From positions 324,256 through 388,255 of the forward strand of contig NZ_MASI01000003.1 of assembly GCF_001708935.1 (NCBI RefSeq): 64,000 nt of DNA, given 5' to 3'. Positions 34,334-43,622 of this stretch are shown piece by piece (position 1 is the stretch's first letter; each line of letters opens with the position of its first letter). The stretch is from Methyloligella halotolerans. GTDB lineage: Bacteria; Pseudomonadota; Alphaproteobacteria; Rhizobiales; Methyloligellaceae. Both the position numbers and the translations under genes were made by a program. The notes under the pieces are model-generated. The model searched no databases, had not been told where the DNA came from, and saw nothing but the letters and a program-made list of their open reading frames with translations.

Positions 34334-35140
34334 TCAGACCGGTTTCCGTCCCCAGGCGATGAAGGCCGGGTTCTTCAGTCCGGTGTTCCACTTTCCGTAG
34401 CGCAGCGGATTGCCGTCGATGGTCACCACGCTGCCGCCGGCGGCGCGCAGGATGGCATCGGCGGCAGCCGTGTCCCACTCCATCGTCGGGCCAAAGCGCG
34501 GGTAGAGGTCCGCCTTGCCTTGCGCGAGCTGGATGAATTTCAGGGACGAGCCTGCGCTGTGTCGCTCGGCGATGGGAAGATCCTTCAGAAAATCCTCCGT
34601 CTCGTCGTCGAAATGGGAGGCGCTCACCATGGCGGTGATGCCCTCAGGGGGCACATCGCGCACCGTGATCGGCTGGGCGTTCAGGGTCTGCTCGGCGGCA
34701 TCCCGATCGGGGTCGAGTCTCGCGGCGACGGCGCGATGTTCGGCGATGGTGAAGGCGACCTCCTTGCGGGCCGGCGCAAAGACCATACCGAAGACGGGCA
34801 CGCCCTCCTCGATCAGAGCCACGTTGACGGTGAAGTCGGTGCGGCGCTTGATGAATTCCTTCGTGCCATCGAGAGGATCGACCAGAAAGAACTGGGATCC
34901 GCGTTCCCGATCGAGCTCGGAGGCGGATTCTTCGGAGACGACGGGAATTTCGGGGTCGATCTCACGGAGAACCGCGAGGAGGATGGCGTCTGCGTCACGG
35001 TCCGCCATGGTCACCGGCGTATTGTCGCCTTTCCGCTCGAATCCCGCATCGCTTCTGTAGTGCCGCATGATGGCCGCACCGGCCTGGCAGTTGGCCACGA
35101 GCAGCATTTCGCAGGCGCGCTCGAAGTCGAAGCTTTTCAT
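34334..35140 (-). CDS. cysQ: 3'(2'),5'-bisphosphate nucleotidase CysQ
   Basis: The 268-residue enzyme removes the 3'-phosphate from PAP, a by-product of sulfate assimilation. Inositol monophosphatase-fold hallmarks are seen: the DNTPVTMADRDAD motif near residue 40, SEESA for metal binding, the FFLVDPLDGTKEFI motif and the late TMEWDTAAADAILRAAGG. The gene stands alone; its start is the ATG at 35140. Confidence 0.93.
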   Translation of the reverse strand: MKSFDFERACEMLLVANCQAGAAIMRHYRSDAGFERKGDNTPVTMADRDADAILLAVLREIDPEIPVVSEESASELDRERGSQFFLVDPLDGTKEFIKRRTDFTVNVALIEEGVPVFGMVFAPARKEVAFTIAEHRAVAARLDPDRDAAEQTLNAQPITVRDVPPEGITAMVSASHFDDETEDFLKDLPIAERHSAGSSLKFIQLAQGKADLYPRFGPTMEWDTAAADAILRAAGGSVVTIDGNPLRYGKWNTGLKNPAFIAWGRKPV

Positions 35141-35313
35141 GGGACCCCTATAGCGTGTTGTGGCTGGTGGCGCCGGGAAGGCAAGATAGGCTGGGCGAGG
35201 TGATTCGGCGTTTCCGCAGCGGCGCGGACGGCCCGGTTCCCTTTACCAGACTCTGCCCCGAGGGGCGACAAATCCGTGTCCTGCGACACCGAAGAGGAGG
35301 CCATTAGGACACC

Positions 35314-35940
35314 ATGAGCGAACAGCCAATTGCCGATATCGATTTGACGGCGCTGATTTCCAGCCGGATCTGCCACGATGTCATCAGCCCCGTCGGCGCG
35401 ATCGCCAACGGGCTCGAGGTGCTGAGCGACGAGACCGATCCGGAGATGCGCGAGCATGCCATGGAGCTCATCACCAAGAGCGCCGCGACGGCCTCCGCGA
35501 AGCTGCAATTCGCGCGGATCGCCTTCGGTGCCGCCGGGTCGGCGGGCGCGGAGATCGATCTGCGCGATGCCGAGAAGGTCTCCCGCGACTTCGTTCAGGG
35601 GAAGCACGAACTGACCTGGACAGGCCCCCTCGCCACTTTGGCGAAGAACAAGGTGAAGCTGCTTCTGAATCTCGTCTCGCTCGGCGTGGTCGCCCTGCCG
35701 CGAGGCGGCACTCTCGACGTCCATATAGACGATCAAGCGACGCGGTTCGAGATCCGCGGTCAGGGCAAGGCTGCCGGGCTGAAGGACGAGATGAAGGCAC
35801 TGCTCGCACCCGATGGGCCGACCGAAGGATTGGATGCCCACTCCATCCTGCCCTATTTTGCACGGCGGCTGGCGGACTCCATCGGGATGACCATTTCGGT
35901 CGACAATCGCCCTGACGAGGTGCTGATCACGGCCTCCTAG
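35314..35940 (+). CDS. chpT: Histidine phosphotransferase ChpT
   Basis: ChpT moves phosphate from the CckA receiver to CtrA and CpdR in the alphaproteobacterial cell-cycle relay. The phosphorylated His is in SRICHDVISPVGAIANGLE at about residue 22; the pseudo-kinase C-terminal half (about 85-208) is as in the family. It is 208 residues. ATG 35314 has GAGGAGGCC upstream. It is placed upstream of the chemotaxis operon and 6 kb from ctrA, its target. Confidence 0.92.
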   Translation: MSEQPIADIDLTALISSRICHDVISPVGAIANGLEVLSDETDPEMREHAMELITKSAATASAKLQFARIAFGAAGSAGAEIDLRDAEKVSRDFVQGKHELTWTGPLATLAKNKVKLLLNLVSLGVVALPRGGTLDVHIDDQATRFEIRGQGKAAGLKDEMKALLAPDGPTEGLDAHSILPYFARRLADSIGMTISVDNRPDEVLITAS

Positions 35941-36071
35941 CCGTCCGCAATGGCGGGAATCTGCGCTATTTCCGTTTCTTGCTCAACGAAACGTAAACCT
36001 CAGTAGGTCAGTATCGCCGCTTCGAGCCGGTACCCGGACAAGCGGTATGCCCGGCGTGCTGGGGTGGATGG

Positions 36072-37769
36072 ATGGATGAGCTCTTAGGAGAATTCCTGGC
36101 GGAGACGGACGAGAATCTCGACCGGCTCGACACCGAGCTATTGCGCTTCGAGCGCGAGCCGAACAACCAGGACAGCCTCAACAAGATCTTCCGCCTGGTC
36201 CACACCATCAAAGGTACGTGCGGCTTTTTCGGACTCGAGCGACTTTCCAAGATTGCCCATGCGACGGAGAGCCGGCTGGCTCATTACCGGGACGGCGATC
36301 CGGTGACGGTCGAAGGCGTCACCGTTGTGCTCGCCTGTCTCGACCGCATAAAGGAGATCCTCAAGGGGCTGGAGGAAGGGCATGAGCCGCGGGGCGATGA
36401 CAGCGAGCTGATCGACCGTCTCGAGGCCCTAGGAGATGATGCCGGGGAAGCGGCGGCTGAACCGGAGGCCACGCAGTCTCCCGCGTCTCCCGATTCCGTA
36501 ATGGACGGCGACTGGCTGCCGCCGATACCGGTTGCGCCGGAAGGGCTGCATCAACGGCCCATACCTCGAGAGTTCTTCAACGCTGCGCCGGAATCCGATC
36601 TCCAAGCGCCCGAACCGGGAGAGCATCGCGTGTCCGACGGGTCCGCTTCTCCCGACGCCCTGGCCGCAGAGCTTGCGCCGGGCGAGGGACCGGAGTTCGA
36701 GGAGGGATCCGAGGCCTCGGAAACGGCGTCTCAAGCAGCTATTCCTGCGAAGGAGATGGCGCCGGGCGCGGTCACGGACCGGAACCTGACCCAGATGGTT
36801 CGGGTCAGGGTCGATACGCTGGAGCATCTGATGACGACGGTGAGCGAGCTCGTTCTCACCCGTAATCAGCTTATGGATGTCGCCCGCCGTGTCGAGGAGG
36901 ACGGGTTCAAGGCCCCGCTCCATCGCCTATCCAATGTCACGAACGAGCTGCAGCGCGGCATCATGAAGGCCCGCATGCTGCCGATCTCGAAGAGCTGGCA
37001 GAAGCTGCCCCGTCTCGTCCGGGAGCTCTCGCTCGGTCTCGACAAGCCGATCAAGCTGGTGAGCGAGGGCGGCGATGTGGAGCTGGACCGGCAAGTCCTG
37101 GAGTTCGTCCGCGATCCGCTGACCCATCTCATCCGCAACGCGGCCGACCACGGGATCGAGACGCGCGCCGAAAGGCAGGCGGCCGGCAAGCCCGAGCAAG
37201 GCAACATCCGGCTCAGGGCGTTTGCCGAGGGCGGGCATATCGTGATCGAGATCTCCGATGACGGGCGCGGACTGAATGCCCAGGCAATCCGCGACAAATG
37301 TCTTGAAAAGGGACTGGCGACGGCGGCGGAGCTGGCCCAGCTCGACGACCGCGAGCTTCAGCAGTTCATCTTCCAGCCCGGTTTCTCCACCGCCCGCGAG
37401 ATCACCGATGTCTCGGGGCGGGGCGTGGGGCTCGATGTGGTGCGGAGCGATGTGGAGGTGATCGGTGGAACGATCGAGCTGAAATCGAGTGGCCCCCAAG
37501 GCAGCCTCTTCGTGATGCGGATACCGCTGACCCTGGCCATCACCGCCGCGCTGATTGTGGAGGGCGGGGGAATCCGGTTCGCCCTGCCTCAGCATAACGT
37601 GGTGGAGGTCGTGCGCGCTCAGGCGAGCTCGGACTACCGGATCGAGATGGTCGACGACGCGCCGCAGCTTCGCCTTCGCGGCAAGCTGGTTCCCGTCTTC
37701 GATCTGGCCGAGCTGATGGGTGAACGGGGTGCCGAGGCGCGGGCGCGGAGCGGTTCCAGAACGAGATGA
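36072..37769 (+). CDS. cheA: Chemotaxis histidine kinase CheA, main part (frame broken at the end)
   Basis: Domains in order: Hpt P1 (about 1-110) with the phosphorylated His in VHTIKGTCGFFG; a variable linker; P3 dimerisation (about 240-300); ATPase P4 with NAADHGIE, ISDDGRGL and SGRGVGLDVV; and the first half of the CheW-like P5. After LRGKLVPVFDLAEL the frame goes off; the ORF ends at 37769. One base missing at about 37744-37750 would lead into ERFQNE and the ORF at 37766, completing P5. The ATG at 36072 is preceded by GGGTGGATGG. Confidence 0.92.
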   Translation: MDELLGEFLAETDENLDRLDTELLRFEREPNNQDSLNKIFRLVHTIKGTCGFFGLERLSKIAHATESRLAHYRDGDPVTVEGVTVVLACLDRIKEILKGLEEGHEPRGDDSELIDRLEALGDDAGEAAAEPEATQSPASPDSVMDGDWLPPIPVAPEGLHQRPIPREFFNAAPESDLQAPEPGEHRVSDGSASPDALAAELAPGEGPEFEEGSEASETASQAAIPAKEMAPGAVTDRNLTQMVRVRVDTLEHLMTTVSELVLTRNQLMDVARRVEEDGFKAPLHRLSNVTNELQRGIMKARMLPISKSWQKLPRLVRELSLGLDKPIKLVSEGGDVELDRQVLEFVRDPLTHLIRNAADHGIETRAERQAAGKPEQGNIRLRAFAEGGHIVIEISDDGRGLNAQAIRDKCLEKGLATAAELAQLDDRELQQFIFQPGFSTAREITDVSGRGVGLDVVRSDVEVIGGTIELKSSGPQGSLFVMRIPLTLAITAALIVEGGGIRFALPQHNVVEVVRAQASSDYRIEMVDDAPQLRLRGKLVPVFDLAELMGERGAEARARSGSRTR

Positions 37770-38839
37770 CCACGGTTGCGGTGTTGGAGCTGGGAACGCG
37801 CCTGTTCGGATTGCTGGTGGACGATGTTCTGCGCACCGAAGAGATCGTGGTGAAGCCCAAGGCGAGCGTCCTGCGCCAGCTTTCCGTGTTCTCCGGAAAC
37901 ACGATCCTGGGAGACGGAAGCGTCATCATGATCATCGATCCCCCCGCCTTGGCCCATCTCGCCGGGGTGGATGACATCCGCCGCGACAGCGGGGCCGTGC
38001 TCGCCGAAACGCAGACGCGGCCGGAGGAAAAGGAGACGGTGCCGCTGCTACTCTTCAGGGCCGGTTCGCGGTCCCGCAAGGCGGTGCCTCTTGCGCTGGT
38101 CGCGCGGCTTGAGGAGATCCCGGCCTCGGAGTTCGAGGCTTGCGAGGAAGGCTATGTCCTGCGCTACCGCGACTCCCTGATGCCCGTCCTCTTCATGGAC
38201 GGTGTCGAGAAGCGGCCCGGCGACGATCTGCAGCCGGTGCTCGTTTTCTCGGAAGACGGGCGGAGCGTCGGGCTCGCCATCGATGAGATCGTGGACGTGG
38301 TGGAGGAAAAGTTCTCCATGGAGATCCATTCCAGGACGCCGGGCGTTCTGGGGGCCTGTCTGGTCGGCGGCGAAGTCGTCGAGGTCGTCGATATCTCCCA
38401 CTATGTCGGCGAAGGGCTCGGCCAGCGCATCCTGATGAAGGAGTCCGATGTGGCTCGCGCCCAGAAGGTGCTGCTGGTGGACGACAGCCAGTTCTTCCGC
38501 AATATGCTCGCGCCGCTGCTTTCGGCCAACGGCTACGACGTGACCTTGGCCGGGTCGGGCCACGAGGCGCTGGAGCTTAAGGAGGAAGGCTGGCGGTTCG
38601 ACGTGATCGTCAGCGATCTTGAGATGCCGGAACTAGATGGCATCGGGTTTGCCGAGCGGATCAAGTCCGATCCCCATTGGGCGGAGATACCGTTGGTCGC
38701 CCTTTCGTCCCACACCTCGCCGCGCCTGATTGCTAGGACACGGGCGGCGGGCTTCACCCACTATGTCGGCAAGTTCGACCGCCAGAAGCTGATGGATGCG
38801 CTCGAAGCCTGCTGCTCGCGCTGGGAGGCCGCGGCATGA
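37766..38839 (+). CDS. cheA: Rest of CheA: end of P5, second CheW-like domain and receiver domain
   Basis: The frame continues CheA: TTVAVLELGTRLFGLLVDDV to IIDPPALAHL is the second half of the P5 domain (residues 1-62); about 90-225 is a second CheW-like domain (VLVFSEDGRSVGLAIDEIVD); about 232-350 is a receiver with KVLLVDDS, phosphorylated Asp in DVIVSDLEMPELDG and the Lys in HYVGKFD. ATG 37766 is not a likely natural start because it falls inside P5. Hybrid CheA-CheW-REC proteins are usual in alphaproteobacteria. The complete protein would be about 920 residues. Confidence 0.88.
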   Translation: MTTVAVLELGTRLFGLLVDDVLRTEEIVVKPKASVLRQLSVFSGNTILGDGSVIMIIDPPALAHLAGVDDIRRDSGAVLAETQTRPEEKETVPLLLFRAGSRSRKAVPLALVARLEEIPASEFEACEEGYVLRYRDSLMPVLFMDGVEKRPGDDLQPVLVFSEDGRSVGLAIDEIVDVVEEKFSMEIHSRTPGVLGACLVGGEVVEVVDISHYVGEGLGQRILMKESDVARAQKVLLVDDSQFFRNMLAPLLSANGYDVTLAGSGHEALELKEEGWRFDVIVSDLEMPELDGIGFAERIKSDPHWAEIPLVALSSHTSPRLIARTRAAGFTHYVGKFDRQKLMDALEACCSRWEAAA

Positions 38840-39312
38840 ACCAGCAGGCGAGCGACGGAATCCGGAGACAGGCCGCCGAAGGCTACGTGACGGCGATGGT
38901 CGGCGACCAGCTTTTCGGTCTGGCGCTAACCCAGGTGCGGGACGTCTTCATTCCCAAAGGGATCTGCCGGGTACCCTTGGCGCCGCCGTCGGTGGCCGGT
39001 CTTCTCAGCCTGCGCGGCCGGGTCGTCACGGCGATCGATCTCCGGCGCCGGCTGGGGCTGCCTTTGCGCGGTGAGGGCGAGCCTTCCGTCGCCCTCGGTA
39101 TCGAGCGCGGGGCGGAGATTTACGGTTTGATCGCAGACAGGATCGGCAACGTGCTGCGTCCGTCCGCGGAGAGCTTCGAGCCCACGCCGATCAATCTCAC
39201 GTCGAGGTGGTCGGAGGTTTGCGCGGGACTGTACCGCCTCGATCAGGGGGTGATGGCGGTGCTGGACGTGGAGAGCCTGTTGGATGCGGAGAAATTGAGA
39301 GAGGCAGCTTGA
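38836..39312 (+). CDS. cheW: Chemotaxis adaptor CheW
   Basis: The 158-residue protein links chemoreceptors to CheA. It has the CheW fold markers FGLALTQVRDVFIP, VAGLLSLRGRVVTAIDLRRRLGL and YGLIADRIGNVLR. Its start ATG overlaps the CheA/REC stop (ATGA), so it is translationally coupled. Confidence 0.93.
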   Translation: MNQQASDGIRRQAAEGYVTAMVGDQLFGLALTQVRDVFIPKGICRVPLAPPSVAGLLSLRGRVVTAIDLRRRLGLPLRGEGEPSVALGIERGAEIYGLIADRIGNVLRPSAESFEPTPINLTSRWSEVCAGLYRLDQGVMAVLDVESLLDAEKLREAA

Positions 39313-39353
39313 GGCGCGCTCCCTGGGGGCCGCCGATATATTTAGAGGGGCTG

Positions 39354-39719
39354 ATGAAACATTGCTTGGTTGTGGACGACAGTCCGGTCATCCGGAAGGT
39401 CGCCTGCAGGATCCTTGAAGATATGAAGTTCCAGGCTTCGGAGGCGGAGAACGGTCAGGAGGCGCTGGATCAGTGCCGGGTCTCCATGCCCGATGCCGTG
39501 CTCCTGGACTGGAACATGCCTGTGATGGACGGGATCGCCTTCCTCGTGGCGCTGCGCCGCGAGCCCGGAGGCGACCGGCCGAAGGTTATCTTCTGCACCA
39601 CGGAGAACGATGTCGACCATATCACCCGGGCCATTTCGGCCGGGGCGAACGAGTACATCATGAAGCCGTTCGATCGAGACATCATCGAAGCCAAATTCCA
39701 TGAGGTGGGTCTGATCTGA
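39354..39719 (+). CDS. cheY: Chemotaxis response regulator CheY
   Basis: A single receiver domain of 121 residues from ATG 39354: CLVVDDSPVIRK with the acidic pair, phosphorylated Asp in AVLLDWNMPVMDGI, and Lys in YIMKPFDRD. It signals to the flagellar motor. The longer upstream extension of the ORF has no support, as it overlaps the cheW end. Its stop overlaps the cheB ATG (TGATG). Confidence 0.93.
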   Translation: MKHCLVVDDSPVIRKVACRILEDMKFQASEAENGQEALDQCRVSMPDAVLLDWNMPVMDGIAFLVALRREPGGDRPKVIFCTTENDVDHITRAISAGANEYIMKPFDRDIIEAKFHEVGLI

Positions 39720-40873
39720 TGGCGGAAGCATCGGCCACCAAACGTCCCCCGGCGACGGGGGAGGGGAGGGATCGCCCAATCAGGGTGATGGTGGTCGACG
39801 ATTCCCAACTCATGCGATGGCTTCTGACCCGATGGATCGGCGAAGCCCCCGGGCTCGAGCTGGCCGGCATGGCATCCAGCGGGCAGGAAGCTCTGGCGAC
39901 GATCGCACGGCGGCGGCCGGATATCGTGCTGCTCGATCTGGAAATGCCAGACATTGGGGGGCTCGAGGTGCTCCCGAAGCTTATCAAGGCCTGTCCGTCG
40001 GCCAAGGTGCTCGTGGTCTCGGCGCTCAGCAAGGCCGCCGCGGGAATCGCGCTGGACGCGCTGGCGATGGGGGCAAAGGATTATATTGGCAAGCCCGACG
40101 CGTCGGTTAAGAGCTGGGGCGGCCAAGACTTTCGTATCGCGCTCTTGAAGAGGATCGAGGCGCTCTGCCGGCCGGCGGAATTTCCCGCGCCGCGGAGCAT
40201 GCCGGTGTCCCGTCCAGAGCGGATGGCGGTGATGCCCGGACTAGCCGCCAATCCGCCGACCAATGTGGTGCGGCATCCCTTTTCCATGGTCGTGCCGCGG
40301 GTGATCGGGGTCGGCAGCTCGACCGGTGGGCCCGAGGCTCTGCTCCGCTTCCTTCCCTCGCTCGTATCCGCTATCCGCCGGGCGCCGGTTCTGATCGCGC
40401 AGCATATGCCGGCGGAATTCACCCGGGCGCTGGCCATTCGGCTTTCGGCCGCCACGGGATTGCCCTCTAAGGAAGGGGAGGATGGCGAGGAAATCCGTGC
40501 AGGGCAGATCTATCTTGCGCCGGGCGACCGCCACATGACCCTGGTCTCATCGCCCAATCCCGTCATCGCGATCAGCGACGCGCCGCCGGTGCGCTATTAC
40601 CGGCCATCGGTCGATCTGCTGTTCGAAAGCCTGGTGCAGGTCTATGGACCGGCCGTGCTGGGGGTGATCCTGACCGGGATGGGCGCCGACGGGGCCGAAG
40701 GCGCCGGTGCGATCGCAAGAACGGGCGGCAGCGTGATCGTGCAGGATCAAGCTTCCAGCGTGGTTTGGGGGATGCCCGGGGCTGCGGCCAATGCCGGCTA
40801 TGCCGCCGCGATCGGCAATCCGGAACATTTGGCAGAGATCGCCGCCGGACTTTTCGAGATGGAGCGGCCGTGA
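39719..40873 (+). CDS. cheB: Chemoreceptor glutamate methylesterase CheB
   Basis: The 384 residues contain an N-terminal receiver (about 20-130; MVVDDSQLMRW, DIVLLDLEMPDIGG and GAKDYIGKP) and a C-terminal methylesterase (about 195-380) with the catalytic Ser in VIGVGSSTGGPEAL, His in LIAQHMPAEF and Asp in LTGMGADGAEG. It removes methyl groups from receptors for adaptation. Overlaps cheY and cheR at both ends. Confidence 0.95.
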   Translation: MAEASATKRPPATGEGRDRPIRVMVVDDSQLMRWLLTRWIGEAPGLELAGMASSGQEALATIARRRPDIVLLDLEMPDIGGLEVLPKLIKACPSAKVLVVSALSKAAAGIALDALAMGAKDYIGKPDASVKSWGGQDFRIALLKRIEALCRPAEFPAPRSMPVSRPERMAVMPGLAANPPTNVVRHPFSMVVPRVIGVGSSTGGPEALLRFLPSLVSAIRRAPVLIAQHMPAEFTRALAIRLSAATGLPSKEGEDGEEIRAGQIYLAPGDRHMTLVSSPNPVIAISDAPPVRYYRPSVDLLFESLVQVYGPAVLGVILTGMGADGAEGAGAIARTGGSVIVQDQASSVVWGMPGAAANAGYAAAIGNPEHLAEIAAGLFEMERP

Positions 40874-41814
40874 TGCTGACACCCATGACTCCGCAAGAGT
40901 TCAAGTTTCTCGCCCACGCGGTGAAGAGCTGCACCGGCATGACCCTGAAGGAGGATCAGGAAGAGCTTCTGCATTCGCGGCTCAAGCGGGTGTTGAAGGA
41001 ATATCAGCTGGATTCGGTTTCCGCGCTGTGCGGCGCGATCGCCCGTAGCGACGGTGAGAGCCTCAAATGGCGGCTCGCCGAGTGCGTCGCCGTTCAGGAG
41101 ACGTATTTTTTCCGGGACAAATCGGTGTTCGAGTGCTTCGAGGAGCGGGTGCTGCCGTCGCTGCTCGAGGCACGGCAGACCAGCCGGCGACTCCGGATCT
41201 GGTGTGCGGGCTGCTCGACCGGACAGGAGCCTTATGCCATCGCCATGGCTTTGGCCGAGAAAGGCGACCTGCTGCAGGGATGGGAGATCGAGATCCTAGC
41301 GACCGATTTCTCGGAAGAAGCGCTGCTCTTCGCTCAGAAGGGGGTCTACAGCCAGTTCCAGGTTCAGCGCGGGCTGCCAGTCACTTTGCTGTTGAAGTAT
41401 TTCAAGCGGGTCGCGGATGGCTGGGAGATTGTGCCGGAGATCCGCGAACGGGTGCGGTTCCGGCATCAGAACCTGATGCATAACAGCATGCGGCACGGCG
41501 TGTTTGACGTCATATTCTGCCGCAACGTGCTGATATATTTCGACGAACCCACAAAGCGCCAGGTTCTTTCGAGGCTGTCGCAGCAGATCCAGCCAGACGG
41601 CTATCTGCTGTTGGGAGCGACCGAGTCGGTGCTCGGATTGAGCGATCGGTTCGCTCCTCTCGCCGCCCCTTGTCCGGGTGTTTTTCAGCCGATTTCTGCG
41701 GAAAATCGCGACCGGACCATGCTCCCGGCAACAGGGGCTGGAACGGGCTCCCAAGGCTCGTCCTCCCATGGCGACGGTCGCGACAGTCCCGCAATGGCGG
41801 CAGCAGGGCGCTGA
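40873..41814 (+). CDS. cheR: Chemoreceptor methyltransferase CheR
   Basis: From ATG 40873 (overlapping the cheB stop), 313 residues: helical N-terminal domain (about 1-80) with the GMTLKEDQEELLHSRL pattern, then the SAM-dependent domain with AVQETYFFRD, WCAGCSTGQEPYAIAM and FCRNVLIYFDE. It adds methyl groups to receptors. The C-terminal ~40 residues are disordered and may not be conserved. It is the last gene of the che operon. Confidence 0.94.
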   Translation: MLTPMTPQEFKFLAHAVKSCTGMTLKEDQEELLHSRLKRVLKEYQLDSVSALCGAIARSDGESLKWRLAECVAVQETYFFRDKSVFECFEERVLPSLLEARQTSRRLRIWCAGCSTGQEPYAIAMALAEKGDLLQGWEIEILATDFSEEALLFAQKGVYSQFQVQRGLPVTLLLKYFKRVADGWEIVPEIRERVRFRHQNLMHNSMRHGVFDVIFCRNVLIYFDEPTKRQVLSRLSQQIQPDGYLLLGATESVLGLSDRFAPLAAPCPGVFQPISAENRDRTMLPATGAGTGSQGSSSHGDGRDSPAMAAAGR

Positions 41815-41847
41815 GCCGGTAGGTCTAAGGCATTGGAATCAGAATCG

Positions 41848-41880
41848 AAAACGCCCCCGGATTTTCGGTCCGGAGGCGCT
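41848..41880 (-). terminator. Intrinsic terminator between cheR and ctrA
   Basis: CGCCCCCGGA (41852-41861) pairs with TCCGGAGGCG (41869-41878) with one mismatch. Leftward reading gives a TTTT tail (41848-41851), so it ends ctrA; it could also slow the che transcript. Confidence 0.75.
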
Positions 41881-41915
41881 TTCGGTGCTGAGTAAGTCTG
41901 TGAGACGTCGTTACG

Positions 41916-42614
41916 TCAGGCGGCGACTTCGGATTCCTCTTCGGCATTCCGAAGCACGTAGCCGCGGCCCCACACCGTTTCGATGTAGTGCTTGCCGCCG
42001 GTCGCGGCCGCCAGCTTCTTGCGCAGCTTGCAGATGAAGACGTCGATGATCTTGAGCTCGGGCTCGTCCATGCCGCCATAGAGATGATTGAGGAACATCT
42101 CCTTGGTGAGGGTAGTGCCCTTACGGAGCGAGAGAAGCTCCAGCATCTGATATTCCTTGCCGGTCAGATGCACCCGCTGGCCATTCACATCGACGGTCTT
42201 GGTGTCGAGATTGACCCGCAAGCCGCCAGTCTGGATGACCGATTGGGCGTGGCCCTTGGAGCGGCGCACCACGGCATGGATGCGGGCGACCAGCTCGTCT
42301 TTGTGGAAGGGCTTTGTCATATAGTCGTCGGCGCCGAAGCCGAGACCGCGAACCTTATCCTCGATGCCGGCAAGTCCCGACAAGATGAGGATCGGCGTCT
42401 GGACTTTGGCGACCCGAAGGGTCTTGAGAACTTCGTACCCGCTCATGTCGGGCAGGTTCAGATCCAGAAGTATAATGTCGTAGTCGTAAAGTTTTCCGAG
42501 ATCGACACCTTCCTCGCCGTAATCAGTCGTATAGACGTTGAAGCCATCCGACTGCAGCATGAGCTCGATGCTCTGGGCAGTGGCGCTGTCGTCCTCGATT
42601 AGAAGCACCCGCAT
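41916..42614 (-). CDS. ctrA: Cell cycle response regulator CtrA
   Basis: CtrA is the essential OmpR-type master regulator of the alphaproteobacterial cell cycle and motility. The 232 residues show the receiver ([19 protein letters not shown]; phospho-Asp in [14 protein letters not shown]; Lys in [11 protein letters not shown]) and the winged-helix domain with [19 protein letters not shown] and [14 protein letters not shown]. The sequence is close to that of Brucella and Caulobacter CtrA. It lies with chpT (its phosphodonor) and sciP (its inhibitor) within 9 kb. Confidence 0.97.
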   Translation of the reverse strand: MRVLLIEDDSATAQSIELMLQSDGFNVYTTDYGEEGVDLGKLYDYDIILLDLNLPDMSGYEVLKTLRVAKVQTPILILSGLAGIEDKVRGLGFGADDYMTKPFHKDELVARIHAVVRRSKGHAQSVIQTGGLRVNLDTKTVDVNGQRVHLTGKEYQMLELLSLRKGTTLTKEMFLNHLYGGMDEPELKIIDVFICKLRKKLAAATGGKHYIETVWGRGYVLRNAEEESEVAA

Positions 42615-43094
42615 ATTGATCCCCCGGTCGCCGAAATTTCAGGTTTGCTTCTCCGGGTCGCAAACCCCTGTGAAACGCGATTGGTTAACTCGAATCAAGA
42701 AATTAGCCCCCAATAGTTAACAAAAACTAACCCGTTAGGGGGAGTTAATTCCCCGAGGGCGGGGCTGCCTTAAGTGTTAGGCCGGAACTTTAAATGCCGA
42801 GGGTATGGTTTACCGGTGTTTAAGTGCTCTCATGCATACTGGTCGATATCGGGGGACGTCCTGGGTGAGGCATGCGGTAACTATCGGGCTTCATTCGGTT
42901 TTTTCGATGCTGCGAGGGAATTGATGCTCGGGGCAGGAAAGCGGGGGACCTTTTGAAACGAAAGCGTTTTTCGTCGGCGCCAGCGGCGCCTGCCGACCCA
43001 TGAGGATGTTCGCTTCTTTAGAGTGTTTCAAAATGGTGGCACGGGATTTGAAACGTGTCCGCGAGAGCGTTCAGAGTTGTTGAGGTACTGAGTC
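42615..43094. promoter_or_regulatory. Divergent ctrA-fliJ upstream region with TTAA cluster
   Basis: This 480-base non-coding stretch holds the divergent promoters of ctrA and fliJ. Five TTAA tetramers lie within 110 bases upstream of ctrA (42685, 42717, 42745, 42770, 42790). CtrA binds TTAA-N7-TTAA-type sites; none here has exact spacing, so autoregulation is only suggested. A GGCGCC-AGC-GGCGCC hairpin lies at about 42976-42991. Confidence 0.45.
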
Positions 43095-43493
43095 ATGAAG
43101 TCACGGGACGCACTGATCCGCCTGAAGCGTTTCGAAGTCGACGAGAAGCGCCAGACGGTAGAGGACATCGAGGCCATGATCGGCGATTTTCGGCAGATGG
43201 CCGCCGATCTCGACCGGCAGATTGCGATCGAGCAAGAGCGTGCCGGTGTAACGGATGTCAATCATTACGCCTATCCCACCTTCGCCAAGGCGGCCGTGGA
43301 ACGGCGCGATAATTTGATCAATTCGGCACGGGATCTGGAAGAGAAGCTGAAGCAGGCCCAGGAGCGGTATGCAGAGGCGGAAGAAGAGCTGAAGCGGGTC
43401 GCAATGCTCGAAGAGCGCGACCGGGGCCGCAGCGATTCCGAGAGCGATCGTTCCAGTCTGGAACATCCCGGACAGCATCGGGTCGCAAGCTAG
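43095..43493 (+). CDS. fliJ: Flagellar export protein FliJ-like
   Basis: The 132-residue coiled-coil protein starts KSRDALIRLKRFEVDEKRQ and continues with helical heptads to about residue 110, ending in a disordered basic/acidic tail. FliJ is a chaperone-escort of the flagellar type III export ATPase; in Hyphomicrobiales it is often divergent from ctrA, as here. No fliI neighbour is in the window. The identification is by context and pattern. Confidence 0.75.
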   Translation: MKSRDALIRLKRFEVDEKRQTVEDIEAMIGDFRQMAADLDRQIAIEQERAGVTDVNHYAYPTFAKAAVERRDNLINSARDLEEKLKQAQERYAEAEEELKRVAMLEERDRGRSDSESDRSSLEHPGQHRVAS

Positions 43494-43537
43494 CGGGCTT
43501 TCGCGCATTGAAGACGGCGATGAGCCGTGAAATCATA

Positions 43538-43564
43538 GGCCGCCTGTCGCACTGACGGGCGGCC
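43538..43564. terminator. GC-rich hairpin after fliJ
   Basis: GGCCGCC (43538-43544) pairs with GGCGGCC (43558-43564), extended by GTC/GAC. No long T tract follows, so termination strength is uncertain. Confidence 0.4.
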
Positions 43565-43622
43565 TTCGCGCGTCAGGCGCCCGAGCAGCCGCAGTGTTTC
43601 AACAACCGACATAGAGGGCGGC

